A stretch of 37,592 nt of DNA from Lachnospiraceae bacterium (GTDB lineage: Bacteria > Bacillota > Clostridia > Lachnospirales > Lachnospiraceae): positions 1 through 37,592 of the forward strand of contig JAGAOK010000035.1 in the NCBI GenBank assembly GCA_017623815.1, given 5' to 3'. Shown here piece after piece: positions 7,754 to 16,111 of this stretch. A model generated the notes under the pieces. That model was not told the DNA's origin and did no database searches. It worked only from the letters and a program-made list of their open reading frames with translations. How positions within the stretch are numbered: position 1 is the first letter of the stretch; each line of letters opens with the position of its first letter. The translations under genes were made by a program, and so were the position numbers.

Positions 7754-8380
7754 TTACTCCCTTTCTGCCGTCGGCGTTTTCTGTTCCGGATTGTATTTCA
7801 TATCAAAGATTTCAATCACTTCCGGGCCGAAAATATCATGCATATAGGTGTACAGATTCTGATTGAACACTTCTTTTTGCTGCTTACGCACTACATTCTT
7901 TTTCAAATCAATGCGCATCTGGTTGATCCACTTGTCAATCTGCTCAATCTCAGCCGTATTATCGCGGATCGCCTCGTAGCAGACCTCCATGGAAAGAAGC
8001 ATCAGATCATAGTTTACCGCATTTATTTCCTTTTCGATATCCAGAAGCTCATCTTGGTCTGCTTCCAGTCTTTCGTTGCAATCCTCAATCAGACGTTTGT
8101 TCTCTTCCTGCTTTTTCTGTGCCGCCGGGCTCTCATTTCCGCCGTCCATCAGACTTACAATTTCATCGCGGAGTTTTGCCTTAATTGTGCGAAGTTTTTT
8201 GCACTCATGATTCAGCTTTCCCTGGCGTTTTAGCAGTTCATTGAGCTCCTGTTCTTTTACTTTAATCTCCGGGCTGATTTCCGTCTGGGTAAACAGCCTG
8301 TGCCATTTATTGTCCAGCGTTAAAATCGGTATATTTTTTCCAACCAGCGCCGGTTTATAAATTTCTTCCTTACGTGACAT
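7754..8380 (-). CDS. Coiled-coil protein of unknown function
   Basis: The 208-aa product begins MSRKEEIYKPALVGKNIPIL, and most of residues 40-150 is heptad-like and highly charged (KEQELNELLKRQGKLNHEC, then NKRLIEDCNERLEADQDELL). A short globular N-terminus (TLDNKWHRLF) precedes the coil. There is no signal peptide or membrane segment. The ATG at 8378-8380 has AGAGGTGATGAT before it; an upstream in-frame start would place that site inside the gene. It sits four bases after rex and one base before the NAD(P)HX repair gene, so it is cotranscribed with both. No specific function can be assigned. Confidence 0.8.
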   Translation of the reverse strand: MSRKEEIYKPALVGKNIPILTLDNKWHRLFTQTEISPEIKVKEQELNELLKRQGKLNHECKKLRTIKAKLRDEIVSLMDGGNESPAAQKKQEENKRLIEDCNERLEADQDELLDIEKEINAVNYDLMLLSMEVCYEAIRDNTAEIEQIDKWINQMRIDLKKNVVRKQQKEVFNQNLYTYMHDIFGPEVIEIFDMKYNPEQKTPTAERE

Positions 8381-8384
8381 ATCA

Positions 8385-9026
8385 TCACCTCTGCTCTTTT
8401 TCAAACCTTGTAATGTTATAAGAAAGTTTCATCAGACTATCTGATAAATGTACATTTTCCACCTGAACTCCTTCCGGAACATCCAGATCGACATGCGCAA
8501 AATTCCAAATCGCTTTCACACCGCATTTTACCAGACGCTTTGACACCGGTATTGCTCCTTCCTTCGGAATCGTCAATACTCCGATATCAATTTCATTCTC
8601 CAAGATAAAGTTTTCCAGCTCTTCCATCGGACGGACCGGAATCCCACGGACAAGCATTCCTGTCAATGATGTATCCTGATCAAACAATCCCTTAATCAAA
8701 AAACCGCGCCTCTCAAAATTCATATAGTTTGCAAGAGCCTGTCCTAAATGTCCTGCTCCGACAATGACAAGATTATGCTTCTTGTGCATACCGAGAATCT
8801 TGCCGATTTCCGTATATAAGTATTCTACATTATAACCGTATCCCTGCTGTCCAAACCCACCGAAGTTATTAAAATCCTGTCGGATCTGCGATGCTGTCAC
8901 ATGCATGATGCGTGACAATTCCTGCGATGATATGCGTTCCACTCCCTGATCCTTCAATTCTCCGAGATATCTGAAATATCGGGGAAGTCGCCCGATGACA
9001 GCCTGTGATATTTCCTTTTCTTCCAC
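8385..9026 (-). CDS. rex: Redox-sensing transcriptional repressor Rex
   Basis: The 213-aa protein has the Rex winged helix at the N-terminus (VIGRLPRYFRYLGELKDQGV, then ITASQIRQDFNNFGGFGQQGYGY-like sequence) and a Rossmann fold with VIVGAGHLGQALANY near residue 85. Rex binds DNA when the NADH/NAD ratio is low and controls fermentation genes. The start is GTG at 9024-9026 with AGGAGG eight bases upstream. It heads the operon rex - coiled-coil gene - nnr - alr - mazF. Its own promoter overlaps a Rex-like element, so autoregulation is likely. Confidence 0.95.
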   Translation of the reverse strand: MEEKEISQAVIGRLPRYFRYLGELKDQGVERISSQELSRIMHVTASQIRQDFNNFGGFGQQGYGYNVEYLYTEIGKILGMHKKHNLVIVGAGHLGQALANYMNFERRGFLIKGLFDQDTSLTGMLVRGIPVRPMEELENFILENEIDIGVLTIPKEGAIPVSKRLVKCGVKAIWNFAHVDLDVPEGVQVENVHLSDSLMKLSYNITRFEKEQR

Positions 9027-9056
9027 TTATTCTGCCTCCTGTTTTTCACTTATTTC

Positions 9057-9085
9057 ATTATATAACTTTGTTAAATATCTGTCAA
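9057..9085 (-). promoter_or_regulatory. Perfect sigma-A promoter of the rex operon with overlapping Rex-like site
   Basis: On the minus strand TTGACA (9080-9085), a 17-bp spacer and TATAAT (9057-9062) give an exact consensus promoter. Within it TTGTTAAATATCTGTCAA (9068-9085) resembles a Rex operator: one perfect half-site (TTGTTAA) and one weak half, covering the spacer and the -35 box. Confidence 0.8.
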
Positions 9086-9177
9086 AATTTTTCTGCTATG
9101 GTATTTCTCTCACTTTTCTGCTATATTTATTTCATGTGCACTTTTCGCACACGGGAAATACAACGGAGGAACAAGCA

Positions 9178-11142
9178 ATGATTTTATCTTGTCAGAATTT
9201 ATCCAAAACATTTGTTGATCATACAGTCATCCGTCAGGCATCTTTTCAGGTGGAGGACAATGACAAAGTAGCCATCGTCGGAATCAACGGCGCAGGCAAG
9301 TCCACTCTCCTTAAAATGATTGTCGGACAGCTGACACCGGACACCGGAAATGTAGCGTTTTCCAAAGACAAAACCTATGGGTATCTGGCGCAGCAGGACG
9401 GCTCTGACAGTTCACATACCATTTATGAGGAACTGCTCTCTGTCAAACAAGAACTCGTTGATCTGGAAGAAGATCTTCGTCAGCTCGAATTTGACATGAA
9501 ACATGCATCCGACAGTGAACTTGAGAACCTGATGAAACTATATACTGCAAAAACCCACGCGTTCGAATCGAAGGACGGATATAAATACCGCAGCGAACTG
9601 GTCGGTGTATTAAAAGGTCTCGGCTTTGCGGAAGAGGAATTTTCCAAGCAGATTTCCACGCTTTCCGGCGGCCAGAAAACCAGAGTTTCGTTAGCCAAGC
9701 TTCTACTGCTCTCCCCGGATTTGATTATTCTCGACGAGCCGACCAACCATTTGGACATTTCGTCCATCAACTGGCTGGAAAACTATCTGCGCACTTACAA
9801 GGGTGCTGTGATCATCGTATCGCACGACCGCTATTTTTTAGATCGCATTGTAAACAAGGTACTTTCTATCGAAAACAGTGACAGCCGCATGTATCTCGGC
9901 AACTACTCTGATTTTTCCAAAAAATCAGCAGAAATCCGCAATGCGCAAATGAAAGCCTATTTAAAGCAACAAGACGAGATTCATCATCATCAGCAGGTCA
10001 TTGAGAAACTCAAATCCTTCAACCGCGAAAAATCCATCAAACGCGCAGAAAGCCGTGAAAAGATGCTGGACAAAATCGAAGTTTTAGACAAGCCTGAGCA
10101 GCTGCGTGACGATATGCGATTTACTCTCACACCGCGAATCACCAGCGGAAATGATGTACTGTCTGTATCCGGCCTCTCAAAAAGTTATGGAGATAATCAT
10201 CTTTTTTCGAATGTTGATTTGGAAATTAAACGCGGCGAACATGTTGCGATCATCGGTGACAACGGAACCGGAAAAACCACTTTACTTAAAATTTTGAATG
10301 AACTGGAAACCGCCGACGAGGGAGAGTTTATCCTCGGCACAAAGGTTGAAATCGGATACTATGATCAGGAGCACCATGTCCTGCACAGCGAAAAGACATT
10401 ATTTGATGAAATTTCAGACGATTACCCTACGCTAACTAACACGGAAATCCGCAATACGCTTGCAGCCTTTCTGTTTACAGGCGATGACGTGTTCAAACGT
10501 ATCGGTGATCTCTCCGGTGGTGAACGCGGACGCGTTTCTCTTGCCAAGCTTATGTTGTCGAATGCTAACTTTTTGATTCTCGACGAGCCGACCAACCACC
10601 TTGACATCACCTCCAAGGAAATTCTGGAGCAGGCCATCAACGGCTACGAAGGAACCGTATTATATGTATCCCACGACAGATATTTTGTCAATCAAACTGC
10701 AAGCCGCATTTTGGATCTGGCAAATCATAAATTTTACTCCTTCGGCGGAAACTATGATTACTATCTGGAAAAGAAAGAAACTGTGGAAGGCATCACGATT
10801 ACCGGTTCTACCGGAAACTCGGTGTATGCACCGCTGGCAGCCGGCACAACCGCCTCTGCTGCTTCCGGCGCCGGAAGCACGTCCGATGACTCCGCCGGAA
10901 AACTGGACTGGCAACAGCAAAAAGAATTGCAGGCACAAAAACGAAAACTGGAAAGCCAGCTAAAAAAATGCGAAGACCGCATCGCTAATTTGGAACAGCG
11001 CATCAGTGAAATCGAAGAAGAAATGGCGCTCCCGGAAGTTGCCACTAATGTAGCCCGCCTTCAGGAACTTTCCAAAGAGCAGACAGCTCTTTCCGAAGAA
11101 TTGGAACAAAAATATGAAGAATGGGAACAGTTGCAAAGTTAA
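9178..11142 (+). CDS. ABC-F family ATPase (YdiF/Uup-like)
   Basis: The 654-aa protein has two ABC domains with Walker A motifs GINGAGKSTLLK and GDNGTGKTTLLK, signatures LSGGQKTR and LSGGERGR, and the ABC-F box DEPTNHLDI twice. No membrane segments are present. A linker (QQDEIHHHQQ...) joins the domains, and a C-terminal coiled coil follows an Ala/Gly/Ser-rich stretch (about 560-600). Soluble ABC-F proteins act on the ribosome to relieve stalling or antibiotic block. ATG at 9178 with GGAGG upstream sets the start. The gene is divergent from rex, as in Bacillus (ydiF near ydiH/rex). A specific resistance role is not indicated. Confidence 0.9.
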   Translation: MILSCQNLSKTFVDHTVIRQASFQVEDNDKVAIVGINGAGKSTLLKMIVGQLTPDTGNVAFSKDKTYGYLAQQDGSDSSHTIYEELLSVKQELVDLEEDLRQLEFDMKHASDSELENLMKLYTAKTHAFESKDGYKYRSELVGVLKGLGFAEEEFSKQISTLSGGQKTRVSLAKLLLLSPDLIILDEPTNHLDISSINWLENYLRTYKGAVIIVSHDRYFLDRIVNKVLSIENSDSRMYLGNYSDFSKKSAEIRNAQMKAYLKQQDEIHHHQQVIEKLKSFNREKSIKRAESREKMLDKIEVLDKPEQLRDDMRFTLTPRITSGNDVLSVSGLSKSYGDNHLFSNVDLEIKRGEHVAIIGDNGTGKTTLLKILNELETADEGEFILGTKVEIGYYDQEHHVLHSEKTLFDEISDDYPTLTNTEIRNTLAAFLFTGDDVFKRIGDLSGGERGRVSLAKLMLSNANFLILDEPTNHLDITSKEILEQAINGYEGTVLYVSHDRYFVNQTASRILDLANHKFYSFGGNYDYYLEKKETVEGITITGSTGNSVYAPLAAGTTASAASGAGSTSDDSAGKLDWQQQKELQAQKRKLESQLKKCEDRIANLEQRISEIEEEMALPEVATNVARLQELSKEQTALSEELEQKYEEWEQLQS

Positions 11143-11178
11143 AGCAGTCCCTTATCGCAAAATCAATACAGCATCTTT

Positions 11179-11220
11179 GAGGTGCCCTCCCTCCTTTGGG
11201 TCTGTGGCGCCTCATTTTTA
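11179..11220 (+). terminator. Terminator of the ABC-F gene
   Basis: GAGGTGCC (11179-11186) pairs with GGCGCCTC (11206-11213) over eight positions with one G-U pair, followed by ATTTTTA. The loop contains the first TGGGTC motif of array B. Confidence 0.7.
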
Positions 11221-11424
11221 TACTATGACCCAAAAATCATCAGAATCCTCGGCCATTTTTTCAGATTGGGTCTGAACCTGATTTTATCTTACTGATACCC
11301 AGAATGTAATCAGAATCGTGGGTATTAGTATTCATTTTTGTTTCTTGAGACCCAAAACAAATAATTAGCTATAAATCGGTAATTCATTTGGGTCTGGAGT
11401 ACTTGAATTTGATTTCTATGACCA
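11197..11424. repeat. Array B: four TGGGT...ACCCA inverted pairs
   Basis: Four units lie at 11197-11232, 11267-11301, 11319-11354 and 11389-11424, three of 36 bp and one of 35 bp, with gaps of 34, 17 and 34 bp. The last right-hand motif has lost one C (GACCA). Half-sites follow a loose TTTGGGTCTNAG pattern reading inward. The array fills the 297-bp space between the convergent ABC-F gene and the membrane-protein cluster. Unit interiors share no sequence with each other or with array A. Confidence 0.75.
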
Positions 11425-11446
11425 AAAAAAGAAGGAGTATTACTCC
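11421..11446 (-). terminator. Terminator overlapping the last gene of the membrane-protein cluster
   Basis: On the minus strand GGAGT-AAT-ACTCC (11434-11446) is followed by TTCTTTTTTT. The stop codon of the 223-aa gene (11440-11442) lies inside the hairpin. The stem is short (5 bp) but the T-run is long. Confidence 0.5.
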
Positions 11447-12111
11447 ACAAGATGATTTCCATTTCTTTTATTATTATATACCAAGCCCAAAAAGTTCTTG
11501 TAATCAAACAAAAACATTCTGAATAATTTCCAGCTACTTCCGACAATAACGTGAGGAACATTCCGTAGAAAGTATGCTAATACTACATTCACTTTGTCTG
11601 CATCATAATATGGAAAAATCAAAAAAGTATGTATATGTTTATCTACTGTACAAATATATAAGTAATTATGTACACTCCACCGTTCATTACCTATTGCAGG
11701 TCCTAATTTATCACACCAAGAATATACCCAAACAATATCTTCCAGTTTTATGATACCGCTGTACAATGGTTCTGCCATAAACAAATACTGTTCTCCGACA
11801 TATACTTTATCTTTTATCAATTCATATGCATCCTTAAACTCCCAATCTATCTGCATCTCCGAAATACTGCATTTCTTTATCATTCTTTTCATCATCGCAT
11901 TATGTGTAAGATAATATAGTATCATTATAACATCAAATACAAAAATTGTTGCATACATAACACGCAACCAAAAACCGGCATCCTCAGCAGTCTTTTCTAT
12001 GGCGCAAAATGCACCAAAGAAAATGACATCAAATATAATGATAAGCATAATAATCATATTTCTACCATGCTTATTCCCATCTTCCCATTTCTTAACAATG
12101 CTTTTATTCAT
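11440..12111 (-). CDS. Membrane protein of unknown function, paralogue 3 of 3
   Basis: The 223-aa protein has two hydrophobic helices at about 19-37 and 50-68 and then a soluble domain of about 150 residues. That domain shares a layout with the next two upstream genes: VYVGEQYLFM, LEDIVWVYSW, a beta-rich stretch, then NVPHVIVGSSWKLFRMF near the C-terminus. It is the most diverged of the three and lacks the Lys-rich SKEXKRMFKKEY motif. Its start overlaps the upstream gene by 8 bp, with AAGGAG 13 bases before it. No family is recognised; the fold may be PH-like, which is inference only. Confidence 0.72.
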   Translation of the reverse strand: MNKSIVKKWEDGNKHGRNMIIMLIIIFDVIFFGAFCAIEKTAEDAGFWLRVMYATIFVFDVIMILYYLTHNAMMKRMIKKCSISEMQIDWEFKDAYELIKDKVYVGEQYLFMAEPLYSGIIKLEDIVWVYSWCDKLGPAIGNERWSVHNYLYICTVDKHIHTFLIFPYYDADKVNVVLAYFLRNVPHVIVGSSWKLFRMFLFDYKNFLGLVYNNKRNGNHLVE

Positions 12112-12745
12112 TATGTATCTCTTGCTCCTTCTGCAACCCCGAATAATATTTTATTTGCAAAAATCGCTCATACTCTTTCTTAAACATCCGCTTTGTTTCT
12201 TTGCTGTAACCAACTACAATATGAGGAAATTTCTGACTGAAATAATACATCACCTGATCTTCCTCCGTATCATCCCGTTCCGAAGGAACCATAAGTAACC
12301 TTTTCTTTTTGTCAACAGAATATATTACAAGATAATAGCATTTATTATGATACTTATCTCTTCTATAATCTTTGTACATCCATACAATATCATCAATTTT
12401 ATATAGGGCAAAACTTGCATATATCATAACCGCCATATATTTTTTGCCGATAAAGACAGTATCCTTTATCACTTCCTCTGCATGCTGGTAGTCATATTCT
12501 AATTCTTCTTCCGTAACACCATACTTTTTGAGCTGATGTGCAAACTGATCCTGTGCCAGCAACACAAATATAGCTACTCCCAGACCAATAAACAAGGCAC
12601 ACATGAAGATTCTCTCATATAGAGAAAATCTTTCATCTGTCCAGCTGGACCAAACGGGAATGAACAACAAAAATGACAAGCCGCCAGATATTATTCTCGG
12701 TAATTTAGCTTTATTTTCGTATCTATTCTTCAGATTTTCTCTCAT
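12104..12745 (-). CDS. Membrane protein of unknown function, paralogue 2 of 3
   Basis: The 213-aa protein has two predicted helices (about 17-33 and 46-64), then KYGVTEEELEYDYQHAEEVI and a beta-rich domain with YKIDDIVWMYKDYRRD, YYLVIYSVDKKKRLLM and FPHIVVGYSKETKRMFKKEY. These blocks match paralogue 1 (12723-13250) almost position for position. The start overlaps the upstream gene by 23 bp. The charged tail after the second helix is probably cytoplasmic. No enzymatic motif is visible, and no toxin gene is adjacent that would point to an immunity role. Confidence 0.75.
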   Translation of the reverse strand: MRENLKNRYENKAKLPRIISGGLSFLLFIPVWSSWTDERFSLYERIFMCALFIGLGVAIFVLLAQDQFAHQLKKYGVTEEELEYDYQHAEEVIKDTVFIGKKYMAVMIYASFALYKIDDIVWMYKDYRRDKYHNKCYYLVIYSVDKKKRLLMVPSERDDTEEDQVMYYFSQKFPHIVVGYSKETKRMFKKEYERFLQIKYYSGLQKEQEIHNE

Positions 12746-13250
12746 ACTTTCTCTCTTTTATCCCATAAATATACTTCACTTGCAAAAAGCGATCATACTC
12801 TTTCTTAAACATTCTCTTTGCTTCTTTACTGTAACCAACCAATATATGCGGAAAACGTTTCTGAAAATACTCCAGAATCATATCTATTTCACTTTCATCA
12901 TGACATATATATGGACAAAACATCAGAGACTTCTTTCTATCACAAGTATATATAACTATGTAATACTCTTTTCTGTAAAAATATCTGTGATCACGTATGT
13001 ATTCCTTATGCATCCATACAATATCATCGACTTTAAACAGTCTCATGCGCTCATATGTCTTGTGAAAAATGTAGTTGTCGCTGACAAACAACTGTTTCGG
13101 ATATACTTCTTCCGCTTGTCGCAACTCTTCTTCCAGCATCTCCTCTGTCAACCGATACTTTCTCATCGAATTCTTACACGGATTATCCAAAAGACAATAC
13201 AGAGCAAATGCACCAACCAACGCTACCATAACAAGAATGAAATGATGCAT
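12723..13250 (-). CDS. Membrane protein of unknown function, paralogue 1 of 3
   Basis: The 175-aa protein has one N-terminal helix (about residues 3-20), then RLTEEMLEEELRQAEEVYPK, FKVDDIVWMHKEYIRD, YYIVIYTCDRKKSLMF and FPHILVGYSKEAKRMFKKEY. The ATG at 13248-13250 is chosen because GGAGGTGG lies seven bases upstream; an in-frame ATG 18 bases earlier would precede that site. It follows the lactonase-like gene by 21 bp and leads the three-gene paralogous set. It lacks the second membrane helix seen in the other two. Confidence 0.75.
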   Translation of the reverse strand: MHHFILVMVALVGAFALYCLLDNPCKNSMRKYRLTEEMLEEELRQAEEVYPKQLFVSDNYIFHKTYERMRLFKVDDIVWMHKEYIRDHRYFYRKEYYIVIYTCDRKKSLMFCPYICHDESEIDMILEYFQKRFPHILVGYSKEAKRMFKKEYDRFLQVKYIYGIKERKYERKSEE

Positions 13251-13271
13251 TACGCCACCTCCGGTCATTCC

Positions 13272-14321
13272 CTACAACTTATGAAAAATCACGCAGTTCG
13301 GTCTCTCTATCTTCATCTCCTTACCATTCATCACAAGAAGTCCTTTTTCCAGATCTACATTAAAGAACGTCATTGTATTTGACTCATGATTCAAACTGAG
13401 CAGATGCTTATTGTCCGGGAACAGGACAGCATCCTTCGGATAATCTCCGCTGACCGGAAGGCAGAATACTTTTTCCAGCATTCCTGTCTTTGTGTCAATG
13501 CGATATACAATGACACTGTTGTCTCCGGCATTGGAGCTGACAAGATATTTTCCATCTTCTGAAAAATTCAGTGCACTCGCTGCCGAATTACTTGCATGGT
13601 AATCATTCAATGTGGAAATGTTCTGTATCTTTGTAAAGAACGGATTGCCATCCTCTACAGTGTACGAATATACGTCAATATAGTTTTTAAGTTCATGAAC
13701 AATATAAATGAATCTTCCGTCTTTTGTCATTTTGATGTGACGCGGTGCGGATTCCAGTTCGCTGCGAATGACATCCACAAGTTTAAGTTTTCCTGTTACA
13801 TGGTTAAGTTCATATACATCCACATGATCCATTCCGATATCCGCTGCCATCAGAAACTTATTGTCACGTGTCATCTTTACACAGTTTACATGCGGGCGGA
13901 AATTACGCTCTGCAATACTTCCCATACCTTTTAAGAACACTTCATCCGTAATCTCGCCGACGCCGCCGTCCTCACGCACGCGAAGCACGGTGATTTTTCC
14001 GTCATGATATCCCGCCACAAACAAAAACTTCTCCTCGTAATCCGTAGACAAATAACATCCACGCATACCATTGATGGACGCATGGTTGATACAGGAAAGA
14101 CTTCCGTCCTCTTTGATCTCATATGCTTCTACCCCGAAATCCGTAATCGAGTACAGATACTTGCGGTTATGCGAAATAGTAATATAGGAAGAATTGGTGA
14201 TTTCCACTTCATCCTTCGGCATCAGTCTCCCGTTTTTCAGATCCACATCATATATTTTAATGCCGTGATTATCTCCCATGGTATAGGTTGATACATACGC
14301 TACATATTTACTCTTTGCCAT
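13272..14321 (-). CDS. Lactonase-family beta-propeller protein (Pgl/YkgB-like)
   Basis: The 349-aa protein has seven-bladed propeller repeats typical of the 6-phosphogluconolactonase (YbhE/YkgB) family: each blade carries patterns such as SHNRKYLYSI, TRDNKFLMAADIG, TKDGRFIYIVHEL, SEDGKYLVSSNAGDN and FPDNKHLLSLNHES. Conserved RPHVNCVKM and SAPRHIKM match the active-site region of that family. True 6-phosphogluconolactonase activity is not certain, because the family is broad. The ATG at 14319-14321 has GGAGG seven bases upstream. It is divergent from the polyamine regulator and precedes the three paralogous membrane genes. Confidence 0.82.
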   Translation of the reverse strand: MAKSKYVAYVSTYTMGDNHGIKIYDVDLKNGRLMPKDEVEITNSSYITISHNRKYLYSITDFGVEAYEIKEDGSLSCINHASINGMRGCYLSTDYEEKFLFVAGYHDGKITVLRVREDGGVGEITDEVFLKGMGSIAERNFRPHVNCVKMTRDNKFLMAADIGMDHVDVYELNHVTGKLKLVDVIRSELESAPRHIKMTKDGRFIYIVHELKNYIDVYSYTVEDGNPFFTKIQNISTLNDYHASNSAASALNFSEDGKYLVSSNAGDNSVIVYRIDTKTGMLEKVFCLPVSGDYPKDAVLFPDNKHLLSLNHESNTMTFFNVDLEKGLLVMNGKEMKIERPNCVIFHKL

Positions 14322-14395
14322 TGTCTTTCCTCCGTGCTGTGTATTCATAATTATACCCATCTTACCACATCCTTATTTTTTTGTTAAGAAAGATA

Positions 14396-14423
14396 TTGAC
14401 ATTTATTATAGGAAATATATAAT
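14396..14423 (+). promoter_or_regulatory. Sigma-A promoter of the polyamine operon
   Basis: TTGACA (14396-14401), a 16-bp spacer and TATAAT (14418-14423): both boxes match consensus exactly. Confidence 0.8.
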
Positions 14424-14434
14424 TAGAACAGATT

Positions 14435-14460
14435 GTTTAGTAAAACTAAACTCTGAGTTT
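14435..14460 (+). promoter_or_regulatory. Two overlapping palindromes, candidate operator of the XRE-cupin regulator
   Basis: GTTTAGT-AAA-ACTAAAC (14435-14451) is a perfect palindrome, and AAACTC-T-GAGTTT (14448-14460) overlaps its right end. They start 11 bp after the -10 box and end 28 bp before the regulator start, a place where a bound repressor would block transcription. Confidence 0.6.
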
Positions 14461-14488
14461 ATTTAACTGTCACAAAGAGGTGTCAAAA

Positions 14489-15025
14489 ATGGATATCGGA
14501 CTTAAATTAAAAGAGCTCAGAATTCAGAAGGCATTAACGCAGGAGGAACTGGCAGACCGTGCAGAACTCTCAAAGGGATTTATCTCCCAGCTTGAGCGAA
14601 ATCTCACCTCTCCTTCCATCTCAACGCTGACTGATATTCTGCAATGTCTCGGAACAAGTTTAAATGAATTTTTCAGCGAGGAAGACGATTCCCAGATTGT
14701 ATTCAAACAGGAGGATTTCTTTGAAAAAGAGGACTCGCAGCTCGGAAACACCATCGAGTGGATTATTCCGAACGCCCAGAAAAATGAGATGGAACCGATC
14801 CGTCTTACTCTTGCGCCCGGTGGTTCCACGTATCCGGATCTTCCGCATGAGGGTGAGGAATTCGGTTATGTGCTGAGCGGAAGCATCAAAATTCATCTTG
14901 GTTCCAAAGTACATACAGCAAAAAAGGGCGAAGCATTTTATTTCGTCCCTGAGAAAAAACACTATCTGAAAGCAGGACGCTCCGGTGCCACAGTTATCTG
15001 GGTAACGAGCCCGCCGAGCTTTTAA
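14489..15025 (+). CDS. XRE-family regulator with cupin domain, polyamine operon
   Basis: The 178-aa protein has an N-terminal helix-turn-helix (residues 4-60: LKELRIQKALTQEELADRAE, then SKGFISQLERNLTSPSISTL) and a C-terminal cupin (about 105-175: PHEGEEFGYVLSGSIKIHLG, then GEAFYFVPEKKHYLKAG). This fusion is common among regulators such as PuuR that sense a small ligand in the cupin. ATG at 14489 follows AGAGGTG at good spacing; a GTG nine bases earlier is less likely. It is the first gene of the potABCD operon, 12 bp before potA, so it most likely controls polyamine uptake and itself. Confidence 0.9.
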   Translation: MDIGLKLKELRIQKALTQEELADRAELSKGFISQLERNLTSPSISTLTDILQCLGTSLNEFFSEEDDSQIVFKQEDFFEKEDSQLGNTIEWIIPNAQKNEMEPIRLTLAPGGSTYPDLPHEGEEFGYVLSGSIKIHLGSKVHTAKKGEAFYFVPEKKHYLKAGRSGATVIWVTSPPSF

Positions 15026-15037
15026 GGAGGAAACACC

Positions 15038-16111
15038 ATGAGCAACAAACTGATTAATCTTTCCGGTATCAACAAATCCTTTGACGGTACTATGGTACTT
15101 GACGACCTCAACTTATATATTCGTGAAAATGAGTTTCTTACCCTTCTCGGCCCTTCCGGTTGCGGTAAGACAACGACGCTCCGCATCATCGGCGGTTTTG
15201 AAACACCGGACAGCGGGCAGGTATTTTTCAACGGCGAGGATATCACCAATCTTCCTCCGAACAAACGCCAGCTCAACACCGTATTCCAGAAATATGCACT
15301 CTTTACCCATATGACGATTGCGGAAAATATCGCGTTTGGACTTAAAATCAAGAATAAAAGTAAATCTTACATAGATGACAAAATCAAGTATGCTTTAAAG
15401 CTTGTCAATCTGGACGGCTATGAAAAGCGAATGCCGCACCAGCTCTCCGGCGGTCAGCAGCAACGAATTGCGATTGCGCGCGCCATCGTTAACGAGCCAA
15501 AGGTTCTTCTTCTCGACGAGCCGCTCGGTGCCCTTGACTTAAAACTTCGTCAGGACATGCAGTACGAACTGATCCGTCTGAAAAATGAGCTTGGCATTAC
15601 CTTTATTTATGTCACACATGATCAGGAAGAAGCCCTCACCATGTCGGATACAATTGTGGTTATGAATCAGGGCTATATTCAGCAGATCGGTACTCCGGAA
15701 ATGATTTATAACGAACCTGAAAACGCGTTTGTTGCCGACTTTATCGGTGACAGTAATATTATTGATGCCACGATGGTACAGGATAAACTCGTATCCTTCC
15801 TCGGCTGCAAATGGGCATGTGTAGACACAGGTTTTGGAAACAACAAACCGGTTGACGTTGTCATCCGTCCGGAAGATATCGTGTTAAAAGACGCCGGTCA
15901 GGGAACTTTGGACGGCGAAGTTACCCATGTAATCTTTAAAGGAGTTCACTACGAAATGGAAGTTATGGCAGGCGGCTATGAATGGCTCGTACACTCCACT
16001 TCCATGTTCACGGTCGGCCAAAAGGTATCGATCAGCGTAGACCCGTTTAACATTCAGATTATGAATAAACCGGAATCAGAAGATGAGGAGGCTGTACAAA
16101 TTGAAGAGTAA
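15038..16111 (+). CDS. potA: Spermidine/putrescine ABC transporter ATPase PotA
   Basis: The 357-aa ATPase has Walker [11 protein letters not shown] near residue 38, the signature LSGGQQQR near 135, Walker [12 protein letters not shown], and a C-terminal TOBE-type regulatory domain from about 280. It powers the PotBC permease. AAGGAGG precedes the ATG. Its 3' end overlaps the next gene by 11 bp, and the ribosome site of potB lies within it. Confidence 0.93.
   Translation: MSNKLINLSGINKSFDGTMVLDDLNLYIRENEFLTLLGPSGCGKTTTLRIIGGFETPDSGQVFFNGEDITNLPPNKRQLNTVFQKYALFTHMTIAENIAFGLKIKNKSKSYIDDKIKYALKLVNLDGYEKRMPHQLSGGQQQRIAIARAIVNEPKVLLLDEPLGALDLKLRQDMQYELIRLKNELGITFIYVTHDQEEALTMSDTIVVMNQGYIQQIGTPEMIYNEPENAFVADFIGDSNIIDATMVQDKLVSFLGCKWACVDTGFGNNKPVDVVIRPEDIVLKDAGQGTLDGEVTHVIFKGVHYEMEVMAGGYEWLVHSTSMFTVGQKVSISVDPFNIQIMNKPESEDEEAVQIEE

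Noticed and set aside
7118..8233. Long plus-strand open frame (371 codons)
   Set aside because: It lies antisense to the NAD(P)HX repair and coiled-coil genes, has no ribosome site, and its product shows no domain; it is a mirror of their codon use.
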